Notes under the pieces: generated by a model | What the model was told of the DNA's origin: nothing | The model's database searches: none | The model's input: the letters and a program-made list of their open reading frames with translations, nothing else | Translations under genes and position numbers: made by a program | Part shown: positions 1 through 7,267 of the stretch, piece by piece | How the letters are laid out: the number at the start of each line of letters is the position of its first letter | Numbering within the stretch: the stretch's first letter is position 1 | NCBI GenBank assembly: GCA_015228995.1 | Contig: JADGCM010000026.1 | Location: forward strand, 1-16,194 | Source: Magnetococcales bacterium | GTDB taxonomy: Bacteria; Pseudomonadota; Magnetococcia; Magnetococcales; JADGCH01 | Direction: 5' to 3' | Length of the DNA stretch: 16,194 bases

Positions 1-2891
1 TGAAGACGGCCACCGTATCGGGCGGCAAGTGGACGATGGATATCGACTTGGAGGGTGGTTCCCACGAGATTGCAGCGGCGGCTGGTGATGTGGCCGGTAA
101 TTTGGGTGAGCCTTCAGAGTCTATCACGGTTGAGATAACCGAAGGCTCTACCGCGACCACGGCGCCGACTGAAGTGATGCTGCTGGCAAAGGATGATACC
201 GGTATCTCCAGTTCGGATGGAATCACCAGTAAAAAGGACGTGACCATTACTGGTAGCAGCGACGCTGGGGTTGGTACCGTTGTAACTTTGTTCGATGGCT
301 CTACCTCCAAGGGCACGACCAAAGTTGGCGCGGCTGGCAATTGGAGCATCGTTGTTAAGGGTCTGGCCGCTGGGCCGCATTCGTTCACGGCGACGCAGGT
401 TGTTGATGGTGAGCCGAGTCCGGCCTCTGAGCCGTTGGATGTGACGGTCGATTTTACGGCGCCAGCAGTTCCTGGTGGGCTGAATCTGGTTGACGAGGAC
501 GATTTAGGTCTGTACAGCACCGATAACATTACCGCTGTCACCGAGGATCTCACCATTAAAGGCACTGGTGAGGCCGGTAACCATATCATCCTTTTTGCCG
601 ACAAAAACAAGAACGGCAAGTGGGATACCGGTGAGTTTAAGGCGGTTGGTCCTGCTACCGATGCCGGTGAGCCTGGTCCTGAGGGTGAGGGTGAGCCTGG
701 GGGTGAAGGGCCCGTCATATTGCCTGGGCCGATCGTGGTTGGTGAAGATGGGACTTGGGAAGGTAATTTCGAGTTGTTGGCGGGCGGGACCCACAGCATC
801 GTCGCGTTGCAGACCGATTTGGCTGGTAACATGAGTAAGGTCTCGCCAGCAATGAGCGTGGTGGTCGATACCTCGCCGCCATTGGCACCGGCCAAGCTGG
901 ACTTAGCGGCCACCTCTGACACTGGTGCCGTTAACAGTGACAATATTACCGGGGTGAAGGAAAACCTAGTCATCACCGGTGTCGGCGAGAAGGGCCTGCG
1001 GGTGGAGCTGTTTGCGGGGACTGACGGCGGGGAGCTAGAAGGGCCGGTGGCAGTTGCTGTAGTTGATGCCAAGGGCAATTGGTCAGCGAAGATCGCGGAG
1101 ACTGAGGAGCTGGCGGTTGGTGATTACGCCATCGTAGCGAAACAGATGGATCTGGCCGGTAACCTGAGTCCGGCGTCGGCGCCGTTGAATCTCAAAGTGA
1201 TCGATATTCTGCCGACGGAAGCGCCGCCTGCGCCAACCCTGTTGGCAGCCGATGACACCGGTATTGCCGCCATGCCGGAGACCTTCAAAGATGGTATCAC
1301 CGGTAAGAATAAGGCGTTGACCATTGTTGGTGCTGGGGCGATCCCGAACACCAAGATTACCCTGTACGAGGAGGGGGTTGGGGTTAGCAAGGCCGTTGGT
1401 ACCGCTGTTGCCACCAAAGATGGAGCTTGGAACGTCAAGATTGCCAGCTTGAGCAATGGGGTACACACTTTTGTGGCAGATCAGATTGGTGATGGTGGTT
1501 TGAGCGGCAAATCGGAGGGGTTGGCGGTTTCAGTGAATGCCACGGTTCCCGCTGCTCCGGCTGGGATGCAGGTGAACGAGCTGATTGGCAATACCCAGAC
1601 GTTGGAGACTGGTGTTGGGGTCATCATTACCGGCACGGGCGAAGATGGTGCTGTTGTAACGGTGTTCAATGATGCCAACAAGAACAGCAAGGTGGATGCC
1701 GGTGAGCTGTTGGTAACCGCCGCACCTATCGTGGTTGATGGTGGAATCTGGTCTGTTGCCGATGTCAACCTTTCTGGTGGCACCAATACCGTCCGGGCCT
1801 TCCAAACCAACTTGGCGGGTACCGCCAGTAAAGTGTCGGCGACGGCATTGACGGTTATCGTCAACACCCCGGGTAATCTTGACTTGGCCACCGATGACGA
1901 TACCGGTGTTTCTAAGAGTGATAATATCACCAACAAAAACAGTGGTTTGACCCTGTCTGGTACCGCTACCGGTACCCGTGTTAAGCTACTTGTTGATGGT
2001 GAGGAGACTGCTAACGCGACGGTGTCGAAAGGTCTGTGGAAGACCGATCTTTCCTTGTCAGAGGGTACCTATGTTATCACCGCTACCCAGACCAATAAAG
2101 ATGGCAGCGAGAGCGAGCCCTCAGCGCCGTTCACATTGGTGGTGGATCAAAATGGGCCCGATAGCGCGCCGACCGAGTTGACAATTACTGGTGCGGCTCG
2201 ACTGGAAGATGAGAGCTTCATCACCAACAAGACGGCTGGCTTGGTCATCTCTGGTACCGGTGAGCCGGGTGCGGGCATCATTCTATTGGAGAACAAAAAG
2301 AGCATTGCTACCGGTATTGCCGATAGCGAGGGTGCTTGGAGCGTTACCATTCCTAAGATTAGTGCTGGTAAGCACACGCTGGTTGCGCAGCAGACCGATC
2401 TGGCTGGTAATGCGTCGCCGGAATTGAGTGAGGCTTTGTTATTTACGGTGGATGGCACCGCCCCAGCAGCACCGGCTAGCTTGAAGTTTAGCTCCTCGAC
2501 CAACTTCATTAGTGGTAAGGGTGAAGCTGGAGCCAGTCTTACTCTCTTCAACGATGTCAACAATAATGGTCTGGTTGATGTGGGTGAGCGAATTGGCGAG
2601 GTGCTTCAGGTTGAAAGTAATGGCGGCTGGAGCAGTGTCGATATCACCGATGATTTGCCAGCTGGGAAGTATCCCAATATCAAGGCTATTCAGACCGACT
2701 TGGCCGGTAATGTCAGCAAAGCTTCCAGTGCTTTAAGTATTACCGTGGCGGCAGCGAGCCTGTCTCGTGCTTTGCAAAGCTATAGCAGCCCAATCGATAT
2801 TGGTGCTGCGAGTAGTAGCGTGGGCTTTGCGCTTACCAGTGGTGATGGCTCTAATATGTTAGACAATCAGCTAGCGTTGTTGTCCGGCTAG
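1..2891 (+). CDS. Large Ig-like repeat surface or secreted protein (3' part, 5' end outside window)
   Basis: The reading frame is open from base 3, and the 11 codons before the first Met (36) continue an Ig-like repeat, so the gene starts upstream of the window. About 962 residues are visible: the end of one repeat, eight further repeats of about 95-140 residues, and a Ser-rich tail of about 47 residues. Each repeat has the pattern of bacterial Ig-like domains of the Big_13 kind: a Pro-rich linker (TAPAAP type), a DDTG..SDNIT segment, a LTI.GTGE.G strand, a G.W turn, then TDLAGN.S and a VD ending. Three repeats carry a D.N.N...D.GE loop resembling a calcium site. Such proteins are usually exported adhesins or biofilm proteins. 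No LPXTG motif or membrane anchor is seen at the C-terminus, which ends LDNQLALLSG; type I secretion is possible but unproven. No secretion genes are visible nearby. Confidence 0.85.
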   Translation, partial: KTATVSGGKWTMDIDLEGGSHEIAAAAGDVAGNLGEPSESITVEITEGSTATTAPTEVMLLAKDDTGISSSDGITSKKDVTITGSSDAGVGTVVTLFDGSTSKGTTKVGAAGNWSIVVKGLAAGPHSFTATQVVDGEPSPASEPLDVTVDFTAPAVPGGLNLVDEDDLGLYSTDNITAVTEDLTIKGTGEAGNHIILFADKNKNGKWDTGEFKAVGPATDAGEPGPEGEGEPGGEGPVILPGPIVVGEDGTWEGNFELLAGGTHSIVALQTDLAGNMSKVSPAMSVVVDTSPPLAPAKLDLAATSDTGAVNSDNITGVKENLVITGVGEKGLRVELFAGTDGGELEGPVAVAVVDAKGNWSAKIAETEELAVGDYAIVAKQMDLAGNLSPASAPLNLKVIDILPTEAPPAPTLLAADDTGIAAMPETFKDGITGKNKALTIVGAGAIPNTKITLYEEGVGVSKAVGTAVATKDGAWNVKIASLSNGVHTFVADQIGDGGLSGKSEGLAVSVNATVPAAPAGMQVNELIGNTQTLETGVGVIITGTGEDGAVVTVFNDANKNSKVDAGELLVTAAPIVVDGGIWSVADVNLSGGTNTVRAFQTNLAGTASKVSATALTVIVNTPGNLDLATDDDTGVSKSDNITNKNSGLTLSGTATGTRVKLLVDGEETANATVSKGLWKTDLSLSEGTYVITATQTNKDGSESEPSAPFTLVVDQNGPDSAPTELTITGAARLEDESFITNKTAGLVISGTGEPGAGIILLENKKSIATGIADSEGAWSVTIPKISAGKHTLVAQQTDLAGNASPELSEALLFTVDGTAPAAPASLKFSSSTNFISGKGEAGASLTLFNDVNNNGLVDVGERIGEVLQVESNGGWSSVDITDDLPAGKYPNIKAIQTDLAGNVSKASSALSITVAAASLSRALQSYSSPIDIGAASSSVGFALTSGDGSNMLDNQLALLSG
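147..2747 (+). repeat. Eight tandem Ig-like coding repeats
   Basis: Approximate repeat borders, set at the Pro-rich linkers, are 147-452, 453-869, 870-1202, 1203-1538, 1539-1862, 1863-2150, 2151-2453 and 2454-2747. The copies are diverged at the DNA level. The best kept stretch codes for QTDLAGN and recurs near 810, 1143, 2392 and 2693. Repeat 2 is the longest because it carries a calcium-like loop and a Gly/Pro/Glu-rich insert. Borders are judged by eye and may be off by several residues. Confidence 0.75.
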
Positions 2892-2907
2892 TTTTCTATC
2901 CTCCTCT

Positions 2908-2935
2908 CATCCCCCTCCAGCAATGGAGGGGGATG
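2908..2935 (+). terminator. Perfect 12-bp hairpin with GCAA loop after the Ig-like gene
   Basis: CATCCCCCTCCA (2908-2919) pairs fully with TGGAGGGGGATG (2924-2935) around a GCAA tetraloop, starting 17 bases after the stop codon. Its place just after a stop suggests transcript termination or 3'-end protection. No T-run follows, so it is not a textbook intrinsic terminator. Confidence 0.5.
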
Positions 2936-3174
2936 CCCTCCCGTGTGAGTTCCCCATTCTTGCCCCGTGGTTTTGAGCGTCAGCGGATTGCTGGTCTGTT
3001 CTGTTTCGTTATATCTTATTGGAGGATGTTGTGCCCTTAAAACAACGACAGCTAGTCAGCTTTGATTGTTCCTGGTTGGGTTGAGCAAAAGGTTCTCAAT
3101 GCTAGAGTAGAGCTGTTGTGGAGAATGGGCGGATCGATTTGTGGACGCACATTCGCTGGAAGATATTTTTGGTA

Positions 3175-3189
3175 CCCCTCACCCCCCGA
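3175..3189 (-). repeat. Outer-arm fragment of the dispersed palindromic repeat
   Basis: CCCCTCACCCCCCGA matches the outer arm of the full copy at 8531-8580, but the hairpin core is absent. It ends just before the ribosome binding site of the rhodanese gene. It could be a decayed copy; a 15-base low-complexity match may also arise by chance. Confidence 0.4.
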
Positions 3190-3205
3190 ATAAGGATTGT
3201 TTATA

Positions 3206-3619
3206 ATGACCAACCGTCTTGTTGGGGCTTTGCTGTTGTCGTTGGGTCTTGCCTCGGGCTGTGCTGAGCCCCCCTATACCAATATCGATAACGATGGTGT
3301 TCGGGCGTTACAGACTCAGGGAGTGCCGATGTATGATATTCGTCGTCCAGACGAGTGGCGTCAGACAGGTATCGTTGCCGGCAGTCGTCTGCTGACTTTT
3401 GTCGATCAAAACGGTAAACCGATGCCAGATTTTTTTACCCGGTTGACCCAGGAGGTCAACAAAGAAGCACCGGTCATCCTGATCTGTCGTACCGGTAACC
3501 GCAGCGATATCGTTGCCCGCCACATGATGGAAAAGATGGGCTATCTCAAAGTGTATAATGTCCGTCGGGGAATCATGGGTTGGATGGATAAGGGGCTACC
3601 GGTAGTAGCGCCTCAATAA
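3206..3619 (+). CDS. Rhodanese-domain lipoprotein, predicted periplasmic
   Basis: This 137-residue protein begins with a short signal peptide (MTNR, then a hydrophobic stretch to residue 18) and a lipobox-like LASGC with Cys19, so it is probably a lipoprotein outside the cytoplasm. The rest is one rhodanese domain: YDIRRPDEW near residues 43-51 and the active-site loop CRTGNRS with Cys94, followed by the usual VYNVRRGIMGW ending. Such domains move or bind sulfane sulfur, but the substrate cannot be told here. The ATG at 3206 is preferred because AAGGA lies 9 bases upstream; a TTG at 3197 in the same frame abuts that site and would spoil the spacing. The gene stands alone between the Ig-like gene and gyrA, with repeats on both sides. 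Confidence 0.85.
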   Translation: MTNRLVGALLLSLGLASGCAEPPYTNIDNDGVRALQTQGVPMYDIRRPDEWRQTGIVAGSRLLTFVDQNGKPMPDFFTRLTQEVNKEAPVILICRTGNRSDIVARHMMEKMGYLKVYNVRRGIMGWMDKGLPVVAPQ

Positions 3620-3673
3620 GCGATTTTTCTGTGTCTGGATGGGATATTTGTAGTACTCTGTGCGCTTTTGGCA

Positions 3674-3727
3674 CCCTTTCGTGCTCCCCCTCTCCCCTTG
3701 TGGGAGAGGGGGTTGGGGGGTGAGGGG
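3674..3727 (+). repeat. Palindromic repeat, copy 1 (first of a tandem pair)
   Basis: The core is an 11-bp perfect stem, CCCCCTCTCCC (3686-3696) with GGGAGAGGGGG (3702-3712), around a CTTGT loop, followed by a G-rich outer arm ending TGAGGGG. It matches copy 2 over 54 bases with one difference (G3681 versus A3756), at a 75-base period. Confidence 0.9.
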
Positions 3728-3748
3728 GGCTCTGTCCGTTTCTCAAGC

Positions 3749-3802
3749 CCCTTTCATGCTCCCCCTCTCCCCTTGTGGGAGAGGGGGTTGGGGGGTGAGG
3801 GG
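3749..3802 (+). repeat. Palindromic repeat, copy 2 (upstream of gyrA)
   Basis: The same 11-bp stem lies at 3761-3771 and 3777-3787. This copy ends 36 bases before the gyrA start codon, so it lies in the gyrA leader or promoter region. Translated in frame, the tandem pair gives an ORF with a repeated LPLSPCGRGG segment, which I take as spurious. Confidence 0.9.
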
Positions 3803-3826
3803 AGAAGACGACATCTACCGGTTCTA

Positions 3827-3835
3827 TGTGGATAA
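3827..3835 (-). promoter_or_regulatory. Perfect DnaA-box consensus at the gyrA start
   Basis: The minus strand reads TTATCCACA, the strict DnaA box consensus, ending 3 bases before the gyrA ATG. Regulation of gyrA by DnaA is inference. A given 9-mer on either strand is expected about once per 130 kb, so chance remains possible. No cluster of boxes or AT-rich unwinding region is seen, so this is not an origin. Confidence 0.4.
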
Positions 3836-3838
3836 GTT

Positions 3839-6535
3839 ATGGACCAAGTCGATAAAGTGAGTAGTTCCGTAAACATCGAAAACGAGATGGAGCGTTCCTA
3901 TCTCGATTATGCCATGAGCGTCATTGTCGGGCGGGCATTGCCGGACGTGCGCGATGGCCTCAAGCCGGTCCATCGGCGGGTGCTCCATGCTATGAATGAG
4001 CTGGGTAACGACTGGAACAAAGCCTATAAAAAATCGGCGCGTGTGGTCGGTGATGTCATCGGTAAGTACCATCCGCATGGCGATGTGGCGGTCTACGATA
4101 CCATCGTCCGTATGGCGCAGGATTTTTCGATGCGCCACTTGTTGGTCGATGGCCAGGGTAACTTCGGCTCAGTAGACGGGGACGCGGCGGCAGCCATGCG
4201 CTACACCGAGGTGCGTATGAGTCGGCTGGCCCAGGAGATGCTGGCCGACATCGATAAGGAAACCGTACCTTTTGGTCCCAATTACGACGGTTCGCTGACT
4301 GAACCACTGGTACTGCCCAATAAATTCCCCAATCTGCTGGTTAACGGTAGTTCGGGTATCGCTGTTGGCATGGCGACCAACATTCCCCCCCACAACCTAG
4401 GAGAGGTGATTGATGCCGTCTGCGCCCTCATTGATCAGCCCGATCTAGACAATCGTGCCTTAATGCGTTGGTTGCCGGGGCCTGACTTTCCTACTGGCGG
4501 GGTGATTCACGGCCGCAGCGCTATCCGACAAGCCTACGAAACGGGTCGTGGTTCGGTGGTGGTGCGGGCACGGACACGCATCGAAACGCGCCGTGATAAC
4601 CGCGAGTCGCTAATCATTTACGAATTGCCTTACCAAGTCAATAAGGCGCGTCTAGTGGAGCGCATTGCCGACTTGGTGCGAGAGAAAAAGATAGTTGGCA
4701 TCTCCGATTTACGTGATGAGTCTAATCGCGAGGGGATGCGGGTCGTCATTGAGATTAAGCGTGATGCCCAGGCCGAGGTGGTCTTAAACCAGCTGTGGAA
4801 ACACACCGCCATGCAGACCACCTTTGGGGTCAATGCCTTGGCCCTGGTCGATGGCCAGCCGATGATGTTGGCTCTGAAGCAGATTCTAGAGGCGTTTCTG
4901 CGGCATCGTCGTGAGGTCATTACCCGGCGTACCTTGTTTGAGCTGCACAAAGCGCAAGCCCGCAGCCATATCCTGGAAGGGTTGACGGTGGCACTGGCTA
5001 ATATTGATCGGGTCATCGCCATTATCCGGCAAGCCGCAACGCCGTCTGAGGCCAAAGCGCAGCTGTTGGAGCAATTGTGGCGCCGTGATGAGGTCGAGGC
5101 ATTGCTGTTGCGTGCCACTCAAGAGAGTGGGCAAGAGAACGGGCAAAACGCCTCGGCTTGTTTCGTCGAGGGCGGCTACCGTTTTTCCGATACCCAGGCG
5201 CAGGCCATTCTGGACATGCGGCTGCAACGGCTCACCGGTCTAGAGCAAGAAAAAATTGTCGATGAATTCAGCCAGATTTTGGCCGAAATAGGTCGGTTAC
5301 GGGCCATTTTAGCGTCAGATCAAGAACTGATGGCGGTGATTCGCCGTGAGCTGCTGGAGATCAAGGCCCAATTTGCCGATGCCAGACGTACCGAAATTCT
5401 TGATGATGCGGCTGACCTGTCCGATGCCGATCTGATTCCCCAAGGGGAAATGGTGGTGACGGTGAGCCATGCCGGTTACGTCAAACGGCAGCCGAGTGAG
5501 GATTACCGTGCCCAGCGGCGGGGCGGCAAGGGGCGCAGCGCTACGGGCATGCGTGAGGAGGATTTTATCGAACAGATCTTCATCACCAATTCTCATGACA
5601 CCATCTTTTGTTTTACCGATCGAGGCCGCGTATTTCGGCTCAAGGTCTATGAGATTCCGTTAGGGAGTCGGATCGCCCGTGGGAAGGCCTTGGTCAATTT
5701 ATTGGCCCTGGAGGAGGGGGAGAAGGTACGCCAAATTCTACCGGTGACGGTACCACAGGAACAAATGAACCGTTGGGATTTGCTGTTTGCAACGCGACGT
5801 GGTTTGATCAAGAAAACCGCTTTGACCTCTTTTACCAGAATCCGTACCAATGGCTTGCGTGCGATTGACCTGCAGGAGGATGACGACCTAATCGGTGTCG
5901 CTTTACTGCCTCTGTTGCCCGATGAAGTGGCGGTGTCTGTGCCAGAAGAGGAAGAAGAGGGGGATGGTAGCGAGGAGCTATCGATTGAAGTCGATTCAGA
6001 GGAGGTGGATGACGCGGGCGGAGAGGAAGAGGCCGCAGTTGTCCAACAACCAGGGCAAATTCTATTAATGTCACGCCAAGGCAAGGTGGTCCGTTGTCGT
6101 ACCAGCCAGCTGCGCCGTACCGGTCGGGTGGCGCGTGGGGTGCGTGGCATGCGCTTGCGCCCGGACGATCAGGTTATGGCTCTGACGGTATTGGAGCCCG
6201 GCTGTGAAGTGTTGACCATTACCGAACAGGGCTACGGTAAGCGTACTGCCGAACGGATGTTTCCCACCAAAGGGCGTGGTACCCAGGGGGTGATCGGGAT
6301 GATCACCAACGTGCGCAATGGTGGTATTGTCGGTGTCTTGACGGTTTGGCCTGGTGACGAAATCATGGTCATCACCGACCAAGGAACAGTGTTGCGTACC
6401 GGGGTGGACAGCATCGCCTGTGTGGGACGGAATGCCCAGGGGGTCAAGGTGCTTAACGTCCGTGATGGCGGTGAGCGGGTGGTATCCATTGGCCGTATTG
6501 CCGATACTGCCGATAGTGGCGACGAAGAGAGTTGA
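3839..6535 (+). CDS. gyrA: DNA gyrase subunit A
   Basis: GyrA (898 residues; E. coli has 875) is the DNA-cleaving subunit of gyrase, which works with GyrB to add negative supercoils using ATP. The N-terminal domain is typical: SYLDYAMSVIVGRALPDVRDG, the HPHGD region, catalytic Tyr122 in RYTE, and GSSGIAVGMATNIPPHN. The GyrA box QRRGGKG (559-565) separates it from ParC. The C-terminal blades carry GKVVRCRTSQL, GYGKRTA and GTVLRT motifs. Two oddities: residue 83, Ser in E. coli and part of the quinolone pocket, is Val (GTG at 4085-4087) while Asp87 is kept; and an acidic stretch of 29 residues (703-731) interrupts the C-terminal domain. The start fits the family alignment, but no clear Shine-Dalgarno sequence precedes it. 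Repeat copies and a DnaA-box match lie directly upstream. Confidence 0.98.
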   Translation: MDQVDKVSSSVNIENEMERSYLDYAMSVIVGRALPDVRDGLKPVHRRVLHAMNELGNDWNKAYKKSARVVGDVIGKYHPHGDVAVYDTIVRMAQDFSMRHLLVDGQGNFGSVDGDAAAAMRYTEVRMSRLAQEMLADIDKETVPFGPNYDGSLTEPLVLPNKFPNLLVNGSSGIAVGMATNIPPHNLGEVIDAVCALIDQPDLDNRALMRWLPGPDFPTGGVIHGRSAIRQAYETGRGSVVVRARTRIETRRDNRESLIIYELPYQVNKARLVERIADLVREKKIVGISDLRDESNREGMRVVIEIKRDAQAEVVLNQLWKHTAMQTTFGVNALALVDGQPMMLALKQILEAFLRHRREVITRRTLFELHKAQARSHILEGLTVALANIDRVIAIIRQAATPSEAKAQLLEQLWRRDEVEALLLRATQESGQENGQNASACFVEGGYRFSDTQAQAILDMRLQRLTGLEQEKIVDEFSQILAEIGRLRAILASDQELMAVIRRELLEIKAQFADARRTEILDDAADLSDADLIPQGEMVVTVSHAGYVKRQPSEDYRAQRRGGKGRSATGMREEDFIEQIFITNSHDTIFCFTDRGRVFRLKVYEIPLGSRIARGKALVNLLALEEGEKVRQILPVTVPQEQMNRWDLLFATRRGLIKKTALTSFTRIRTNGLRAIDLQEDDDLIGVALLPLLPDEVAVSVPEEEEEGDGSEELSIEVDSEEVDDAGGEEEAAVVQQPGQILLMSRQGKVVRCRTSQLRRTGRVARGVRGMRLRPDDQVMALTVLEPGCEVLTITEQGYGKRTAERMFPTKGRGTQGVIGMITNVRNGGIVGVLTVWPGDEIMVITDQGTVLRTGVDSIACVGRNAQGVKVLNVRDGGERVVSIGRIADTADSGDEES

Positions 6536-6560
6536 AACCAACCGCAGGGTGCTCCTGTCT

Positions 6561-6579
6561 CCTGGGGCATCGCCCCAGG
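6561..6579 (+). terminator. 8-bp G/C hairpin after gyrA
   Basis: CCTGGGGC (6561-6568) pairs with GCCCCAGG (6572-6579) over a 3-base loop, 25 bases after the gyrA stop and 22 bases before the next start codon. It is followed by ATAAAAG, not a T-run, so it may be a weak terminator, an RNA-processing site or a translation control element. Confidence 0.35.
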
Positions 6580-6601
6580 GATAAAAGACTGGTCGAAACA
6601 G

Positions 6602-7267
6602 GTGAATAACTCAACAGCAGCGGTCCTTTTATTGACGATGCCGGGTTGTGGTCACTGTGCCGCCAGTCAGCAGTCGTTGCAGCAATTATTGGCCGAGGGT
6701 GTCATTGCCAGCCTGGAATGTATCGACATCAGCCACCATCCAGAATGGGCGGAGCGGTTGGCTATTCGTAGTGTGCCCTACGTTCTAACGGGGCCGTTTA
6801 TTTTTCAGGGAGAGCGCCCGCTCTCCGAGTGGCGCTATTGGCTGGATGTGGTTCGTTCTGAAAAGGGGATGGCCATTTACTTCGATCATCTGTTCAGCGC
6901 TGGTCAGCGTCAGCTGGTCGAGCAGATAATCCGCTATCAGTCGGTGTCGATCCAGGCTTTTGCAGACTTGTTGGCGGATACTCAGGTGGGGATCAACAGC
7001 CGCTTGGGGGTCGGGGCGGTGCTGGAAGAGTTGAGTGGCACAGCTGTGACGGCCGATTTGGTGAAACCGCTCGGTCAGCTCACCCAGCATGAGGTGGCGC
7101 TGGTGCGGGGCGATGCCTGTTACTATTTGTCTCTCCTAGGATGGCCAGCCGAGGCGGTGCCTTACTGGCAACGGTGTTTGGTGGACCCCGACCCGGAGGT
7201 GGTCGAGATTGCCCGTGAGTGTCTAGAGGAATTACAGAATCATGACGGCGTTGGCGCGGCACGATAA
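6602..7267 (+). CDS. Thioredoxin-fold protein with HEAT-like C-terminal domain
   Basis: This 221-residue protein has two parts. Residues 1 to about 80 look like a thioredoxin or glutaredoxin fold: a short beta strand (AVLLLTM), a CGHC redox motif (Cys16-Cys19) and SVPY (57-60), where thioredoxins carry the cis-proline. Residues from about 90 are helical; the end (GDACYYLSLLGW to VVEIARECLEEL) resembles HEAT repeats, which bind proteins. No signal peptide is seen, so it probably acts in the cytoplasm. The substrate or partner is unknown; a thiol-disulfide exchange role aimed at a partner held by the helical part is inference. The start is GTG at 6602, chosen because it keeps the first beta strand; no good Shine-Dalgarno sequence is visible. 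Its last 26 bases overlap the start of murI, suggesting coupled translation. Confidence 0.75.
   Translation: MNNSTAAVLLLTMPGCGHCAASQQSLQQLLAEGVIASLECIDISHHPEWAERLAIRSVPYVLTGPFIFQGERPLSEWRYWLDVVRSEKGMAIYFDHLFSAGQRQLVEQIIRYQSVSIQAFADLLADTQVGINSRLGVGAVLEELSGTAVTADLVKPLGQLTQHEVALVRGDACYYLSLLGWPAEAVPYWQRCLVDPDPEVVEIARECLEELQNHDGVGAAR

Larger units (their letters stand above)
2892..3205. other. 314-base gap between the Ig-like gene and the rhodanese gene
   Basis: The gap holds the hairpin at 2908-2935, then about 240 bases without a convincing ORF or RNA gene. A weak sigma70-like pair is TTGAGC (3081-3086) and TAGAGT (3103-3108) with a 16-base spacer, four of six matches in each box. A fragment of the palindromic repeat lies at 3175-3189. 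AAGGA at 3192-3196 serves the rhodanese ATG at 3206 with 9 bases between. Nothing else was recognised. Confidence 0.5.

Noticed and set aside
3197..3205. TTG start for the rhodanese gene
   Set aside because: It abuts the AAGGA site, while the ATG at 3206 has normal spacing and gives a proper lipoprotein signal peptide.
3674..3802. Possible CRISPR array from the tandem repeats
   Set aside because: There are only two units, the second unit directly precedes gyrA, the intervening sequence is short, and the same unit occurs singly elsewhere in both orientations.
3674..3838. Possible replication origin near gyrA (repeats plus a DnaA box and a DciA-family gene in the window)
   Set aside because: Only one exact DnaA box was seen, there is no AT-rich unwinding region, and dnaA, dnaN and gyrB are not in the window.
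3660..3860. Small ORF of 66 codons with a repeated LPLSPCGRGG segment
   Set aside because: It is the translation of the two palindromic repeats and runs into the gyrA start. The same peptide appears wherever this repeat type is read in frame, so it is not evidence of a gene.
4630..5118. Long open frames opposite gyrA, the Ig-like gene, guaB, greA and carB
   Set aside because: They lie fully inside well-recognised genes, show no domain motifs and reflect the codon bias of the true strand.
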